24,715 nt of DNA from Apopatocola sp963628785. GTDB taxonomy: Bacteria > Bacillota > Clostridia > Oscillospirales > Oscillospiraceae. The translations under genes and the position numbers were made by a program. Where the stretch lies: contig CAVGGQ010000024.1 of the NCBI GenBank assembly GCA_963628785.1, forward strand, positions 1 to 24,715. The letters are read 5' to 3'. Of this stretch, positions 7,230 through 15,659 are shown in pieces. Position 1 is the first letter of the stretch, and each line of letters opens with the position of its first letter. A model generated the notes under the pieces. The model did no database searches. It saw nothing but the letters and a program-made list of their open reading frames with translations, and had not been told where the DNA came from.

Positions 7230-8942
7230 ATGAAATTTTTCCGATGCAAAATTTGGATATTGCTGCTCGTGCTTGCGTTTTCCGTCTCGCTCGGCGCGTG
7301 TACTTCGCGCCCAATGCCGGAGAAAACGGAAGCCGGGGAGACCGTGTTCCGTCTCGGCTTTTCCGATACGCCATCCTCGCTGGACCCGTACACTGCCGAC
7401 ACGGAGGAAGCGGCCGCGGCCATAGCGCTTTTGTATGACACGCTTTTCTATGCCGACATCGAAACGGGGCGTTACATCAACAGCCTCTGTCTCGAGTACA
7501 CCGTACAGGATGCGGCCGCGGACGGAGCGAGGCTTTGGACACTCACTCTGCGAAGCGATGTCCTCTTCCATGACGGCAAGACCTTGACGTCGCGCGATGT
7601 GGAATTTTCTCTCCAGTCGATGAAGGACTTTTCCCGGTTCTACGGCTACCCCGGCTGCGAACTTATCGACACGACCGGCATTTCCGTTACGGACGACACC
7701 CACATCGCGTTCCTCGCTTGGGGCGATGTCGCGGCGGTCGAGGAGTGCCTCTCGCGCGTGCCGATCGTCCCACGCTCCGTCTGGAATTCGCTCGACGGCA
7801 TGGCATACTCCACCGCCGGCATCCCGAAAAACGCCGCCGGCCGTGAGACGCTCGCCGCCCTCGCGCCGAGCGCCGAAACGATGGTCGGCTCCGGCCTCTA
7901 CATCTGGGACAGCTTCGAAAACGGCACTCTCACGCTCCGCCGCAACGAAAACTACTGGAACGGCACGGCAAGCGCCGAAGTCGTAGAGCTGCATTTCGGC
8001 GTGGAAGACCTCGTCGCATCGATTGAAAACAACGAGATCGATGCAGCTTGGAATCTCTCGAGCGCCGATGCCGAGCAGCTCGCCGAGGGACGCAGCAGTG
8101 CCCACGGCACATTGGGCGAGCTGCTGCTCCTCGAGATCAACCAACGCACGGACAGCGCCTCCGAAGGAAACGCCCTTCTGCGGGATAAAACGATTCGCGA
8201 GGCCATTGCCCTCTGCACCGACCGCGATACGCTCGCCCTCACCGCTTTCGGCGGGGCCCTGCCGACCGACGGTTTCTCTGTCCCGTACGGCTCGGACGAT
8301 CCCGCAGCTTCCGATTACAACCCCGCGGCAGCCGCAGCGATTCTTGAAAAGTCGGGCTATACGGACACGGACGGCGACAGCGTGCGCGAATCGGAAGCGG
8401 GGGAGAAGCTCTCCTTCCGCATTCTCTGCAGCAACTCCTCGACCGCATGGCTTCGCGCAGCGACCATTCTCCGCGATGCATGCGCCGAAGCCGGCATAGA
8501 GATGGAGATTATCGCACAGGCTCCCGGGAAAGCCCTTTCCTCTGCCATGAACGGCGACTTTGACCTCTATCTCACCGCCGTGCAGAGCTACTACGATGCC
8601 TATCTCTCGCTCGCCTCGTACTACTGGAACGACGGCGCTGGAGCCTACTGGAACGGCACCGCCTCTCCCGGCTGGAACATCTCTGGCTACTCAAACAAGG
8701 AATTCGATGCGCTCTATGACGAACTCACATTTACTTCTTCCACCGAGCGCGACGCACTGGAAACGGAAATGGAAGCTCTGCTTCAAGAGGACTGCGCTGC
8801 GATCCCCATAGCGTTCGCCGCCAAAAACCAGATCTGCAGCGGCGCCTGGCTCCGCCTCCGCCAAGACCACACCGAAGGCCTCTACTTCAACCCCACCATC
8901 CTCCGCCAGCAGCTCCAGGGCATGAGCGTCGGAAATGCCTGA
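7230..8942 (+). CDS. Family 5 ABC solute-binding lipoprotein (peptide/nickel type)
   Basis: The 570-residue product starts with a lipoprotein signal peptide and lipobox LGAC, with the lipid-bearing cysteine at residue 24. The mature part has the family 5 (DppA/OppA-like) pattern: GFSDTPSSLDPYTADTEEA near the start, a LTLRSDVLFHDGKTLTSRDVEF segment of the sort seen in all members (read here as WTLTLRSDV then FHDGKTLTSRDVEF), and later WNGTA, AGIEME and a C-terminal lobe. It would sit on the outer face of the membrane and bind oligopeptides or similar ligands. ATG 7230 has AAAGGA upstream; the frame is open further upstream but lacks a signal there. No permease or ATPase genes adjoin it, so it must share a transporter encoded elsewhere. 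A stem (7192-7197 with 7212-7217) lies just before the ribosome site. Confidence 0.92.
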   Translation: MKFFRCKIWILLLVLAFSVSLGACTSRPMPEKTEAGETVFRLGFSDTPSSLDPYTADTEEAAAAIALLYDTLFYADIETGRYINSLCLEYTVQDAAADGARLWTLTLRSDVLFHDGKTLTSRDVEFSLQSMKDFSRFYGYPGCELIDTTGISVTDDTHIAFLAWGDVAAVEECLSRVPIVPRSVWNSLDGMAYSTAGIPKNAAGRETLAALAPSAETMVGSGLYIWDSFENGTLTLRRNENYWNGTASAEVVELHFGVEDLVASIENNEIDAAWNLSSADAEQLAEGRSSAHGTLGELLLLEINQRTDSASEGNALLRDKTIREAIALCTDRDTLALTAFGGALPTDGFSVPYGSDDPAASDYNPAAAAAILEKSGYTDTDGDSVRESEAGEKLSFRILCSNSSTAWLRAATILRDACAEAGIEMEIIAQAPGKALSSAMNGDFDLYLTAVQSYYDAYLSLASYYWNDGAGAYWNGTASPGWNISGYSNKEFDALYDELTFTSSTERDALETEMEALLQEDCAAIPIAFAAKNQICSGAWLRLRQDHTEGLYFNPTILRQQLQGMSVGNA

Positions 8943-8947
8943 AAATA

Positions 8948-8987
8948 AAGCATCATCGCCGCGGAAAAATCCGCGGCGATGATGCTT
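8948..8987. terminator. Two-way terminator between converging genes
   Basis: A perfect 18-bp stem (8948-8965 with 8970-8987) and AAAA loop lie between the binding-protein stop and the yedF stop. On the minus strand it is followed by TATTTTC, on the plus strand by AATGAGATCTTTT, so it probably serves both genes, better for yedF. Confidence 0.85.
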
Positions 8988-8999
8988 AATGAGATCTTT

Positions 9000-9611
9000 T
9001 CAGGGTTTAATGACGAGATCGGCTTTTTCGAGGGTCTCTACAATGGAATACATGTTCGTGATGCCGCCGACAAGGAGATTTTCCTTCAGCTTGTAGTAGT
9101 CGAGACACGTGCCGCAGGTGAGAATTTCCACGCCCTGCGCTTCCAGTGTTTTCAAGTCCTCAATGGATGGGCCTTCGGTGGCGGTAACATACGCGCCGCT
9201 GTTATAGAAAAGAACGGTCTTCGGCAGCGTATCCTGCTGGGTCAGCGCAAAAATGAACGCTTTCAGCAGCGTCTTGCCCAGGGCTTCTTCGCCTTCGCCC
9301 ATATGGTTCTTGGATATAGCGACAACAACATTCTTCGCCCCCTGCTTGAGAGGTACGCAGACCGCGGCCTCATCCTCAACGGCACGACCGCCGCCGACCG
9401 CATCGATCACTACGTTGTAACGGTTTTCTGATTCCTTTTCGGCGCGAACCGCATAGCCGTACTGTCCGGCAAGACGAATGAGATTCTGAACGGCAGCGTC
9501 ATTGCCTACGAGCACCCGCACGGTTTCGGGCGCTGTGAGCGCATCAATGGCCTTTTTTGCTTTCACTACGGGCATGGGGCAGGCTTCCCCGAGAGCATCT
9601 ACGGTAATCAT
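9000..9611 (-). CDS. yedF: YedF-type sulfurtransferase-like selenium metabolism protein
   Basis: This 203-residue protein has two parts: an N-terminal TusA/SirA-like domain with the CPMP motif (Cys11), and a C-terminal DsrE-like domain with CGTC at residues 166-169. The fusion is typical of the YedF family that accompanies selenium use (selD loci) in many clostridia; its exact reaction is not established, a role in sulfur or selenium transfer being inferred. ATG 9611 has GGAGG 8 nt upstream. The gene stands alone between the M16 peptidase and the shared terminator, and no selD, selA or selB is present in the window. The 130 nt upstream are AT-rich, with TTGACA at 9690-9695, but I see no well-spaced -10. 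Confidence 0.9.
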   Translation of the reverse strand: MITVDALGEACPMPVVKAKKAIDALTAPETVRVLVGNDAAVQNLIRLAGQYGYAVRAEKESENRYNVVIDAVGGGRAVEDEAAVCVPLKQGAKNVVVAISKNHMGEGEEALGKTLLKAFIFALTQQDTLPKTVLFYNSGAYVTATEGPSIEDLKTLEAQGVEILTCGTCLDYYKLKENLLVGGITNMYSIVETLEKADLVIKP

Positions 9612-9739
9612 GGATCAAACCTCCGTTTTATTCATTTTGACAGAGAAATAATAGCACAAATATTTCAGCACAATTATCGGAAATATAAATGTCAATTGGC
9701 AGAGCACCCGGCTCTACCGATAGAATTCATACGGAACTT

Positions 9740-10984
9740 TTATTGGAAAACCGTCAGATACTTTTCCGTCGGAGCCAGGCGGCCGACAGCGGAGAAGGCC
9801 ATATGCGCGGGATCTAAAAGCTCTCGTGAGAGGGCGAGAACATCGTCCTTCGTCACGGCATCGTACCGCTCGATGATCTCGTCGGCGGTAAGGCATTTGC
9901 CGAGCGTCAGAAGCGAGGAGCCGAGCCGATTCATGCGGCTCGAGCTCGACTCGAGCGAGAGAATGATGCCGGATTTGATAAGCTCCCGCGCGCGGCGAAG
10001 CTCTTCGTCTGTGATGCCGTCATTTCGGAACGTCTCCACCTCGCGGCGGATGAGAGCGAGCGCCTTCATCTCGGCGTCGCGTCCGACCGCTGTGGATATA
10101 GCGAGCATGCCCGCCTCCTCATAGGACGAGGTAAAGCTCCCGATGCTGTAGCAGAGTCCGTGCTTTTCGCGCACGGTCTGGAATAGGCGCGAGGACATGC
10201 CGCCGCCGAGCGCCATGGAGAGCACCTGCCACGCAAAACGGCTCTCCGAGCCGTCCGGAAGACCGGGGAATGATAGGCAGAAATGGTTCTGCTCCGTTGC
10301 CTTGCGCTTGGCGATGACGGCACTTTTGTATGCGCTTTTGCGGCATTTGCCGGGATGCGTCGGAGCCAGCGCGGAAAAGCGGTCGGCAAGCTTTTGCAGA
10401 TTCGCGTCCGTAAAGCTGCCGCACACCGAAACAACGGTGCGGTCGGGGCTGTACTCGCGCTCCTTGAAAGCGCGAAGCGATGCGCCGGTCATGCCGTTAA
10501 GCGAAGCGACGCGCCCGAGCACCGGCTTCCCGAGCGCTCCGGGGAATACCTTTCCCATGAGCTGCTCAACGACCAGATCTTCCGGCGTATCGCGGTACAT
10601 ATCGATCTCCTCAAGCACCACGCCGCGCTCGTTGCGCACATCGTCTTCGGAAAAGAGCGAATCGAAGAACATCTCACAGAGAATGTCCGAAACTTCGTCC
10701 AGATGACTGTCGAGCACGCGGGCATAAAAGCAGGTGGAATCGCGTGTCGTAAAGGCGTTCACCTGCCCGCCGATGGCGTCCATGCGCCCGGCCAGCTCCG
10801 CTGCCGTGCTGGTCACCGTACCCTTAAAGAGCATATGCTCAATAAAATGGGCGCTGCCTTCCTCATCGGCCTTTTCATACCGTGAGCCGACACCGACCCA
10901 AATGCCGACCGAAGCGGAACGAACGCCGTCCATCTTTTCATATGCAATGCGCACGCCGTTCGGCATAGTCATGATTTCGTACAT
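9740..10984 (-). CDS. M16 family zinc peptidase (YmxG/MlpA-like)
   Basis: The 414-residue protein is a M16 (insulinase/processing-peptidase) family member. The inverted zinc motif HFIEH occupies residues 46-50, and the distal ligand glutamate is at about E126 in ERGVVLEEI, the standard 76-residue gap. The C-terminal half carries the second, non-catalytic-type domain with SMALGGGMSSRLFQTVREKHGLCYS. It is normally a cytoplasmic enzyme of unknown natural substrate and is commonly found behind rpsO-pnp in Firmicutes, as here. ATG 10984 has GGAGG 6 nt upstream. A strong terminator separates it from pnp, so it depends on readthrough or a promoter inside the preceding region. Length is normal. Confidence 0.93.
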   Translation of the reverse strand: MYEIMTMPNGVRIAYEKMDGVRSASVGIWVGVGSRYEKADEEGSAHFIEHMLFKGTVTSTAAELAGRMDAIGGQVNAFTTRDSTCFYARVLDSHLDEVSDILCEMFFDSLFSEDDVRNERGVVLEEIDMYRDTPEDLVVEQLMGKVFPGALGKPVLGRVASLNGMTGASLRAFKEREYSPDRTVVSVCGSFTDANLQKLADRFSALAPTHPGKCRKSAYKSAVIAKRKATEQNHFCLSFPGLPDGSESRFAWQVLSMALGGGMSSRLFQTVREKHGLCYSIGSFTSSYEEAGMLAISTAVGRDAEMKALALIRREVETFRNDGITDEELRRARELIKSGIILSLESSSSRMNRLGSSLLTLGKCLTADEIIERYDAVTKDDVLALSRELLDPAHMAFSAVGRLAPTEKYLTVFQ

Positions 10985-10995
10985 AGGATCCTCCG

Positions 10996-11034
10996 AAAAA
11001 GAACGGCGGGAGGATCAAACAGGATCTCCCGCCG
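10996..11034 (-). terminator. Terminator between pnp and the M16 gene
   Basis: A 9-bp GC-rich stem (11026-11034 with 11004-11012) is extended inward by GATCC/GATC pairs and followed by TTCTTTTT (10996-11003). The ribosome site of the M16 gene begins immediately after the U tract. Confidence 0.8.
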
Positions 11035-11067
11035 CAGATATTGCTTTAGAGCAGAGAATTAAGCGAA

Positions 11068-13203
11068 TTACTTGGAGGTGTGCGGGCCATCTTCGCCGCG
11101 CTCCTTGAGAGCGTCCTTGCGGCTGAGGTTCACGCGGCCGCGGTCGTCGATCTCAGTGACCTTGACCCAGGTGTAGTCGCCGACATTGAGAACGTCCTCG
11201 ACCTTCTCGGTGCGCTTGAACTCGAGATCCTTGATGTGAACCATGCCGTCCTTGCCCGGAGCAAGCTCAACGAACGCACCGATGGGGATGATGCGGACGA
11301 CCTTGCCGTAGTAGAGAGCGCCGACTTCGGGCTCAAACACGATGCCCTCAATGATCTTGCGGGCGGCACGGCAGTCGTCGATGTTCTCGGAGGCAATGTA
11401 GATGTTGCCGTCATCGGAAATATCGATTTTGGTGTTGGTGTCGGCGGTGATCTTCTGGATGATCTTTCCGCCGGAGCCGATGACTTCGCGGATCTTGTCG
11501 GGGTTGATCTTGATGTTGATCATCTTCGGCGCGGTCTTGGCGAGCTCACGGCGCGGTTCGGGCAGAGCCTTGAGCATGACCTCGTCGAGGATCTGGAAGC
11601 GGGCTTCCTTCGTGATGGCGAAAGCTTCCTTGATGATCTCATGCTTGAGACCGTCGTTCTTCAGATCCATCTGAATGGCAGTGATGCCTTCCTTCGTACC
11701 GGCGACCTTGAAGTCCATCTCGCCGTGGAAGTCTTCCACGCCCTGAATGTCGATGAAGGTGGTGAAGTCATCGCCGTCCTGAATGAGGCCGCAGCTGATG
11801 CCGGCGACCGGCGCCTTCAGAGGCACACCGGCGTCCATGAGGGCCAGCGTGGTGCCGCAGATGGAGCCCTGGGAGGTGGAGCCGTTGGAGGAGAGCACTT
11901 CGCTCACTACGCGGATGGCGTAGGGGAAGTCCTCGACGGACGGAATGACGGACTGCAGCGCCTTCTCCACGAGAGCGCCGTGGCCGTACTCGCGGCGGCC
12001 GGTGCTGCGGGCGGCACGCGCCTCGCCGGTGGAGTAAGAGGGCATGTTGTAGTGGTGCAGGAAGCGCTTCTCGGTCTCGTCCCAGATGGTGTCGAGCTTC
12101 TGAGCGGCGGAGAGCGTGTTCAGCGTGGCAATGGAGAGCACCTGCGTCTGGCCGCGGGTGAAGAGGGCGGAGCCGTGGACAACGGGCAGCACGCCGACTT
12201 CGGCGCCAAGCGGGCGGATCTCGTTCATGGCGCGGCCGTCAACACGCTTGCCGGCGAGCAGCCATTTCTTTACGACCTTCTTCTGCAGCTTGTAGAGGAT
12301 CTCGTCCATATACTGCATCATGTCGGGGTGGTCGGTCTCGTACTTCTCCTGCATGGCGGTGACCCACTCGTTCACGCGGGCTTCGCGGACGTTCTTGTCG
12401 TCGGTATCCATGCAGTATTCCATGCCGGAAAACTCGTTCTCGACGAGCTTCTCGAAGAGCTCCTCGTCAAAGGCGGCGTGCTCATAGGAGAACTTCGGCT
12501 TGCCGATCTCCGCGACCATCTTGTCGATGAGGTCGAGCATCGGCTGCACCATCTCGTGCGCCTTCACGATGCCTTCGTACATGACATCGTCGGGGACCTG
12601 ATCGGCCTCGGACTCGATCATGACGATCTTCTTGTGCGTGGCGGCAATGGTGGTGGTCATGCGGTTGGTCGCCTTCTCAGCGGCAGTGGGGTTGAAGAGA
12701 TACTTCTCGCCGTCCCAGCCGAGGACGATGCCGGCGATGGGGCCGTTGAACGGAATATCGGAAATGGAAACAGCGGTGGAAGCGCCGATCATAGCGGCGA
12801 TCTCGGGGGAGCAGTCACGGTCGACGGCGAGCACTTCGCAGGCGATGACAACATCGTTGCGCAGGTCGGTGGGGAAGAGCGGACGCATCGGCCGGTCGAT
12901 GAGTCGGCTGGCGAGAATGGCGTTCAGCGAGGGACGGCCCTCACGGCGGTTGAAGCTGCCGGGAATGCGGCCGACAGCGTAGAGCTTTTCGTTAAAGTCA
13001 ACAGAGAGAGGGAAGTAGTCAATGCCGTCCTTGGGACGAGCGGAAGCGGTAGCGGAAATGAGCACGCGGGTGTCGCCGTAGCCGACGAGCACAGCCGCAT
13101 TGCACAGCTCTGCCATCTTGCCGACCTCCATAAAGAACGGACGGCCGCAGTAATCCATTTCATACCGCTTGTAATTGGGGAATTCCTTGTGCTTGATGAT
13201 CAT
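11068..13203 (-). CDS. pnp: Polyribonucleotide nucleotidyltransferase (PNPase)
   Basis: The 711-residue protein is PNPase, the 3'-5' phosphorolytic exoribonuclease of mRNA decay. All parts are present in order: first RNase PH domain from about residue 13, the helical linker, the second RNase PH domain with SNGSTSQGSICG and the catalytic region GEMDFKVAGTKEG, a KH domain with REVIGSGGKIIQKI, and a C-terminal S1 domain with GKVVRIIPIGAFVEL ending about 15 residues before the stop. ATG 13203 has AAGGAG about 10 nt upstream. It follows rpsO, as in most bacteria, but a terminator and a hairpin-rich leader of some 120 nt lie between, so expression may depend on readthrough or processing. I see no convincing promoter directly in front of it. 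Confidence 0.98.
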   Translation of the reverse strand: MIIKHKEFPNYKRYEMDYCGRPFFMEVGKMAELCNAAVLVGYGDTRVLISATASARPKDGIDYFPLSVDFNEKLYAVGRIPGSFNRREGRPSLNAILASRLIDRPMRPLFPTDLRNDVVIACEVLAVDRDCSPEIAAMIGASTAVSISDIPFNGPIAGIVLGWDGEKYLFNPTAAEKATNRMTTTIAATHKKIVMIESEADQVPDDVMYEGIVKAHEMVQPMLDLIDKMVAEIGKPKFSYEHAAFDEELFEKLVENEFSGMEYCMDTDDKNVREARVNEWVTAMQEKYETDHPDMMQYMDEILYKLQKKVVKKWLLAGKRVDGRAMNEIRPLGAEVGVLPVVHGSALFTRGQTQVLSIATLNTLSAAQKLDTIWDETEKRFLHHYNMPSYSTGEARAARSTGRREYGHGALVEKALQSVIPSVEDFPYAIRVVSEVLSSNGSTSQGSICGTTLALMDAGVPLKAPVAGISCGLIQDGDDFTTFIDIQGVEDFHGEMDFKVAGTKEGITAIQMDLKNDGLKHEIIKEAFAITKEARFQILDEVMLKALPEPRRELAKTAPKMINIKINPDKIREVIGSGGKIIQKITADTNTKIDISDDGNIYIASENIDDCRAARKIIEGIVFEPEVGALYYGKVVRIIPIGAFVELAPGKDGMVHIKDLEFKRTEKVEDVLNVGDYTWVKVTEIDDRGRVNLSRKDALKERGEDGPHTSK

Positions 13204-13281
13204 TCTTTCATACTCCTTATATACACATATTCACACTGACAAACTGAAAAAGTCTCGCTATCTGCGGAGCGCGATCTCCTT

Positions 13282-13303
13282 GTTCGGATGCTTTCGTCCG
13301 AAC
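13282..13303 (-). promoter_or_regulatory. Hairpin in the rpsO-pnp leader
   Basis: A 9-bp stem (13282-13290 with 13295-13303, one G-U pair, loop of 4) without a U tract lies between the rpsO terminator and pnp, inside a larger region with further pairing (GGAG/CTCC). In other bacteria this interval holds RNA processing sites for PNPase autoregulation; a similar role here is inference. Confidence 0.4.
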
Positions 13304-13325
13304 GAAGCGAAGTGGAGTTTGTTTG

Positions 13326-13361
13326 AAAAAAACGGAGAGACAGTATTCACTTGTCTCTCCG
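13326..13361 (-). terminator. Terminator after rpsO
   Basis: A perfect 10-bp stem (13352-13361 with 13333-13342) with a 9-nt loop is followed by seven U (13326-13332). It stands 38 nt after the rpsO stop and should uncouple much of the pnp transcription. Confidence 0.88.
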
Positions 13362-13398
13362 TAAAAACCTTCATAACCCTCGGCAGGGATGCCGCAAA

Positions 13399-13665
13399 TT
13401 ACTTGCGGATACCCAGTTTTGCAATGATAGCGCGGTAACGCTCGATGTCCTTGCGGGACAGGTACTCAAGCAGATGGCGGCGCTTGCCGACCATCTTGTA
13501 CATGCCCAGACGGCTGTGGTCGTCGTTGGGGTGCTTCTTGAGGTGCTCCGTCAGCTGACGGATGCGCTCGGTGAGGATAGCGATCTGGACTTCCGGAGAA
13601 CCGGTGTCTTTCTCGTGAGTCTTGTTGGCGTCGATAACGACGGTCTTCTGGTCTTTTGTGATCAT
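13399..13665 (-). CDS. rpsO: 30S ribosomal protein S15
   Basis: The 88-residue protein is ribosomal protein S15, which binds 16S rRNA early in 30S assembly. The whole family signature is present, including DTGSPEVQIAILTERI, LTEHLKKHPNDDHSRLG and RRHLLEYL. ATG 13665 is chosen by family length and by AAAGGA about 10 nt upstream; the frame is open further upstream but that part is not S15-like. It has its own strong promoter and terminator and is followed by pnp. The leader of about 90 nt could carry the usual S15 feedback site, which I could not identify. Confidence 0.98.
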   Translation of the reverse strand: MITKDQKTVVIDANKTHEKDTGSPEVQIAILTERIRQLTEHLKKHPNDDHSRLGMYKMVGKRRHLLEYLSRKDIERYRAIIAKLGIRK

Positions 13666-13759
13666 GATACATTTTTCCTTTCCGGTTTTCGTTTTCCGCT
13701 CGGCTAAGTAAAGGATGAAAGGCGTCCGAAAACTGAGCGCGTCGGTCACATACTACGTT

Positions 13760-13788
13760 ATACTACCACATCCCATCGCACTTGTAAA
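13760..13788 (-). promoter_or_regulatory. Promoter of rpsO
   Basis: TTTACA (13783-13788) and TAGTAT (13760-13765) with a 17-nt spacer on the minus strand. The -10 is the same variant as in the pyrR promoter. Confidence 0.78.
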
Positions 13789-13832
13789 GCATTATTTTTC
13801 AAATTTTTCTCTTTTCAAATCCCACCGCGGGC

Positions 13833-13861
13833 TTTTCATGCGGGCTGATTTGTGTTATACT
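13833..13861 (+). promoter_or_regulatory. Promoter of nfo
   Basis: TTTTCA (13833-13838) and TATACT (13856-13861) with a 17-nt spacer on the plus strand, 35 nt before the nfo start. It is back to back with the rpsO promoter, with about 45 AT-rich nt between the two -35 elements. Confidence 0.7.
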
Positions 13862-13895
13862 CCTGTTCAATCGATCATGTTTCACGGAGAATATT

Positions 13896-14747
13896 ATGTT
13901 AACTAAGAATTTCTATCTCGGCTATCATGTTTCCTCGGCGGGCGGGTATATGGCGATGGGGCATCGTGCCGTGGCGCTCGGGGCGAATACATTCGCCTTT
14001 TTCACGCGCAACCCGCGCGGCGGTGCGTCGGCGAAGGTGGAGGAGAGCGACATCGCGGCCTTCTGCGCTTATGCTTCGGAGCAGGGCTTCGGCCCTCTCG
14101 TGGCGCACTCACCCTATACGCTCAATCCATGCAGCGACAAGCCATCGGTACGCGAGTTTGCAAAGCTCGCTTTCACGGAGGATCTTGCCCGCATGGAGCT
14201 GACGCCCAGCTGCTTCTATAATTTCCACCCCGGCAGCCATGTGGGGCAGGGCAAGGAAGCGGGCATCGCGATGATCGCGGCGCTCCTCAACGCAGTTCTC
14301 ACGCCGGATATGCACACCACGGTGCTCCTAGAGACCATGGCGGGCAAGGGCAGCGAGATCGGCGGGAAGTTTGAAGAGCTGCGCGAGATCATCGACCGCG
14401 TGGAGCTCAAAAATAAGCTCGGCGTGTGCCTCGATACCTGCCACATCTGGGACGGTGGCTACGACATCGTCTCTGACCCGGACGGCGTGCTCGCGGAATT
14501 TGACCGCGTCATCGGCCTTGAAAAGCTCAAAGCCGTGCATCTCAACAATTCCCTGAACGGACTCGGCAGCCGTAAAGATCGGCACGCGAAGATCCTCGAG
14601 GGCGTTATGCCGCCTGAGGCGCTTGTGCGGTTCATCTGCCATGAAGCCGTCCGCGGCCGCCCCTTCATTCTCGAAACACCGAACGACGATGCCGGCTACG
14701 CCGTGGAAATCGCGTGGCTGCGCGCACAATGGGAGGAAAACGCATGA
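13896..14747 (+). CDS. nfo: Deoxyribonuclease IV (AP endonuclease Nfo)
   Basis: The 283-residue protein is endonuclease IV, which cuts DNA 5' of abasic sites, the step after uracil-DNA glycosylase. All nine trinuclear zinc ligands of the family can be placed: H71, H111, E146, D180, H183, H215, D228, H230 and E260, within motifs such as NFHPGSHVG, LLETMAGKG, LDTCHIWDGGYD and RKDRHAKILEG. ATG 13896 is preceded by ACGGAGAA with 7-8 nt spacing. The gene overlaps the following HAD phosphatase gene by 4 nt (ATGA), so the two are co-translated. Length is normal for the family. Confidence 0.97.
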   Translation: MLTKNFYLGYHVSSAGGYMAMGHRAVALGANTFAFFTRNPRGGASAKVEESDIAAFCAYASEQGFGPLVAHSPYTLNPCSDKPSVREFAKLAFTEDLARMELTPSCFYNFHPGSHVGQGKEAGIAMIAALLNAVLTPDMHTTVLLETMAGKGSEIGGKFEELREIIDRVELKNKLGVCLDTCHIWDGGYDIVSDPDGVLAEFDRVIGLEKLKAVHLNNSLNGLGSRKDRHAKILEGVMPPEALVRFICHEAVRGRPFILETPNDDAGYAVEIAWLRAQWEENA

Positions 14748-15445
14748 GCCGGATCAAAGCCGTACTGTGGGATGTAGACGGCACCCTTCTCGACTTCCTC
14801 GCCTCGGAAAAGGCGGCGATAAAAACGCTCTTCGGCGTTTACGGGCTCGGCGAGTGCACCGACGAGATGATTGCGGAATACTCGGCCATCAATGTGCGCT
14901 GGTGGGAAATGCTCGAGCGCGGCGAAAAGACCAAACCGGAGATCCTCGTCGGACGCTTCACGGAGTTCTTCGCCTCCCGCGGCATCGACACATCGGTAGC
15001 TCCGGCGTTCAACGCCGAGTATCAGGTGCGCCTCGGCGACACCATCGTCTTCTGTCCCCATGCCCTCGAAACGGTGCAGGCGCTACAGGGCAAAGTGTTG
15101 CAGTGCGCCGTCACGAACGGCACCAAAGTGGCGCAGACCAAAAAGCTCGCGAAGTCGGGCCTCGATCGCCTGCTGGATCCGATTTTCATCTCCGAGGATA
15201 TCGGCGCGGAAAAGCCGACACCGGCATTCTTCGCTCCCATATTCGAAACACTTCGGGATATCCGCCCCGACGAAATGCTGATCGTCGGCGACTCTCTCAC
15301 GAGCGACATGCGCGGCGGCGTGAACATCGGCATCCGAACCTGCTGGTATAACCCCCGCCGAAAATCCGTCTCCGATACCCTCCGCCTCGACTATATCATC
15401 ACCGATCTCGCTGAAGCGGCGGACATCGTAGAAAAGAGGAAATGA
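14744..15445 (+). CDS. HAD hydrolase, YjjG-like noncanonical pyrimidine nucleotidase
   Basis: The 233-residue protein is a HAD phosphatase of the YjjG/YfnB type, which dephosphorylates pyrimidine nucleoside monophosphates including damaged ones. Motif I is WDVDGT (nucleophile D10, acid D12), motif II is VTNGT, the conserved lysine lies in GAEKPTPAFF, and motif III/IV is IVGDSLTSDMRGG. ATG 14744 is within the stop of nfo (ATGA) and has GGGAGG upstream inside nfo. Coupling to an abasic-site endonuclease suggests a shared role in dealing with damaged or uracil-type nucleotides; this is inference. The YjjG assignment rests on the cap-domain pattern and could be another subfamily-IA member. Confidence 0.9.
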   Translation: MSRIKAVLWDVDGTLLDFLASEKAAIKTLFGVYGLGECTDEMIAEYSAINVRWWEMLERGEKTKPEILVGRFTEFFASRGIDTSVAPAFNAEYQVRLGDTIVFCPHALETVQALQGKVLQCAVTNGTKVAQTKKLAKSGLDRLLDPIFISEDIGAEKPTPAFFAPIFETLRDIRPDEMLIVGDSLTSDMRGGVNIGIRTCWYNPRRKSVSDTLRLDYIITDLAEAADIVEKRK

Positions 15446-15490
15446 AACGGACGCTGTGACTGCATGAACAGAACACAGCGTCCGTTTTTT
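15445..15490. terminator. Terminator after the HAD gene, also facing the MFS gene
   Basis: A perfect 14-bp stem (15445-15458 with 15474-15487) with a 15-nt loop ends in TTTTTT (15485-15490). On the minus strand it is followed by CATTTCC, a weaker signal. Before the MITE insertion it would have stood directly behind the MFS stop and served both converging genes. Confidence 0.9.
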
Positions 15491-15499
15491 CAGGCTTTG

Positions 15500-15659
15500 G
15501 GCAACACCGCACAATGTCGTCTGCGGCGCTTTGCGGGAATTTTGCTCCCGCATTTCGTTACATTTCCTTGCAATACACAAAGTATTGCTGCGTCAATGTG
15601 CCTCATTCGGAAGCAAAATTTGCTCACAAATCGCTCTTGCCGAATTATGCGGTGTTGCC
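15500..15659 (+). mobile_element. MITE copy B (160 bp, TTTG target duplication)
   Basis: Inverted ends GGCAACACCGCA (15500-15511) and TGCGGTGTTGCC (15648-15659) are perfect over 12 bp, flanked by TTTG on both sides (15496-15499 and 15660-15663). It aligns end to end with copy A in the same orientation, with long identical blocks such as CTGCGGCGCTTTGCGG, ATACACAAAGTAT and CAAATCGCTCTTGCCGAATT. Differences fall in paired positions: both ends changed G/C to A/T together, and the central stem reads GCAAUAC/GUAUUGC here. The right end overlaps the 3' end of the MFS gene and supplies its stop codon. Confidence 0.82.

Noticed and set aside
11080..13239. Plus-strand open frame of 719 codons opposite pnp
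   Set aside because: It mirrors pnp exactly and has no ribosome site or family features.
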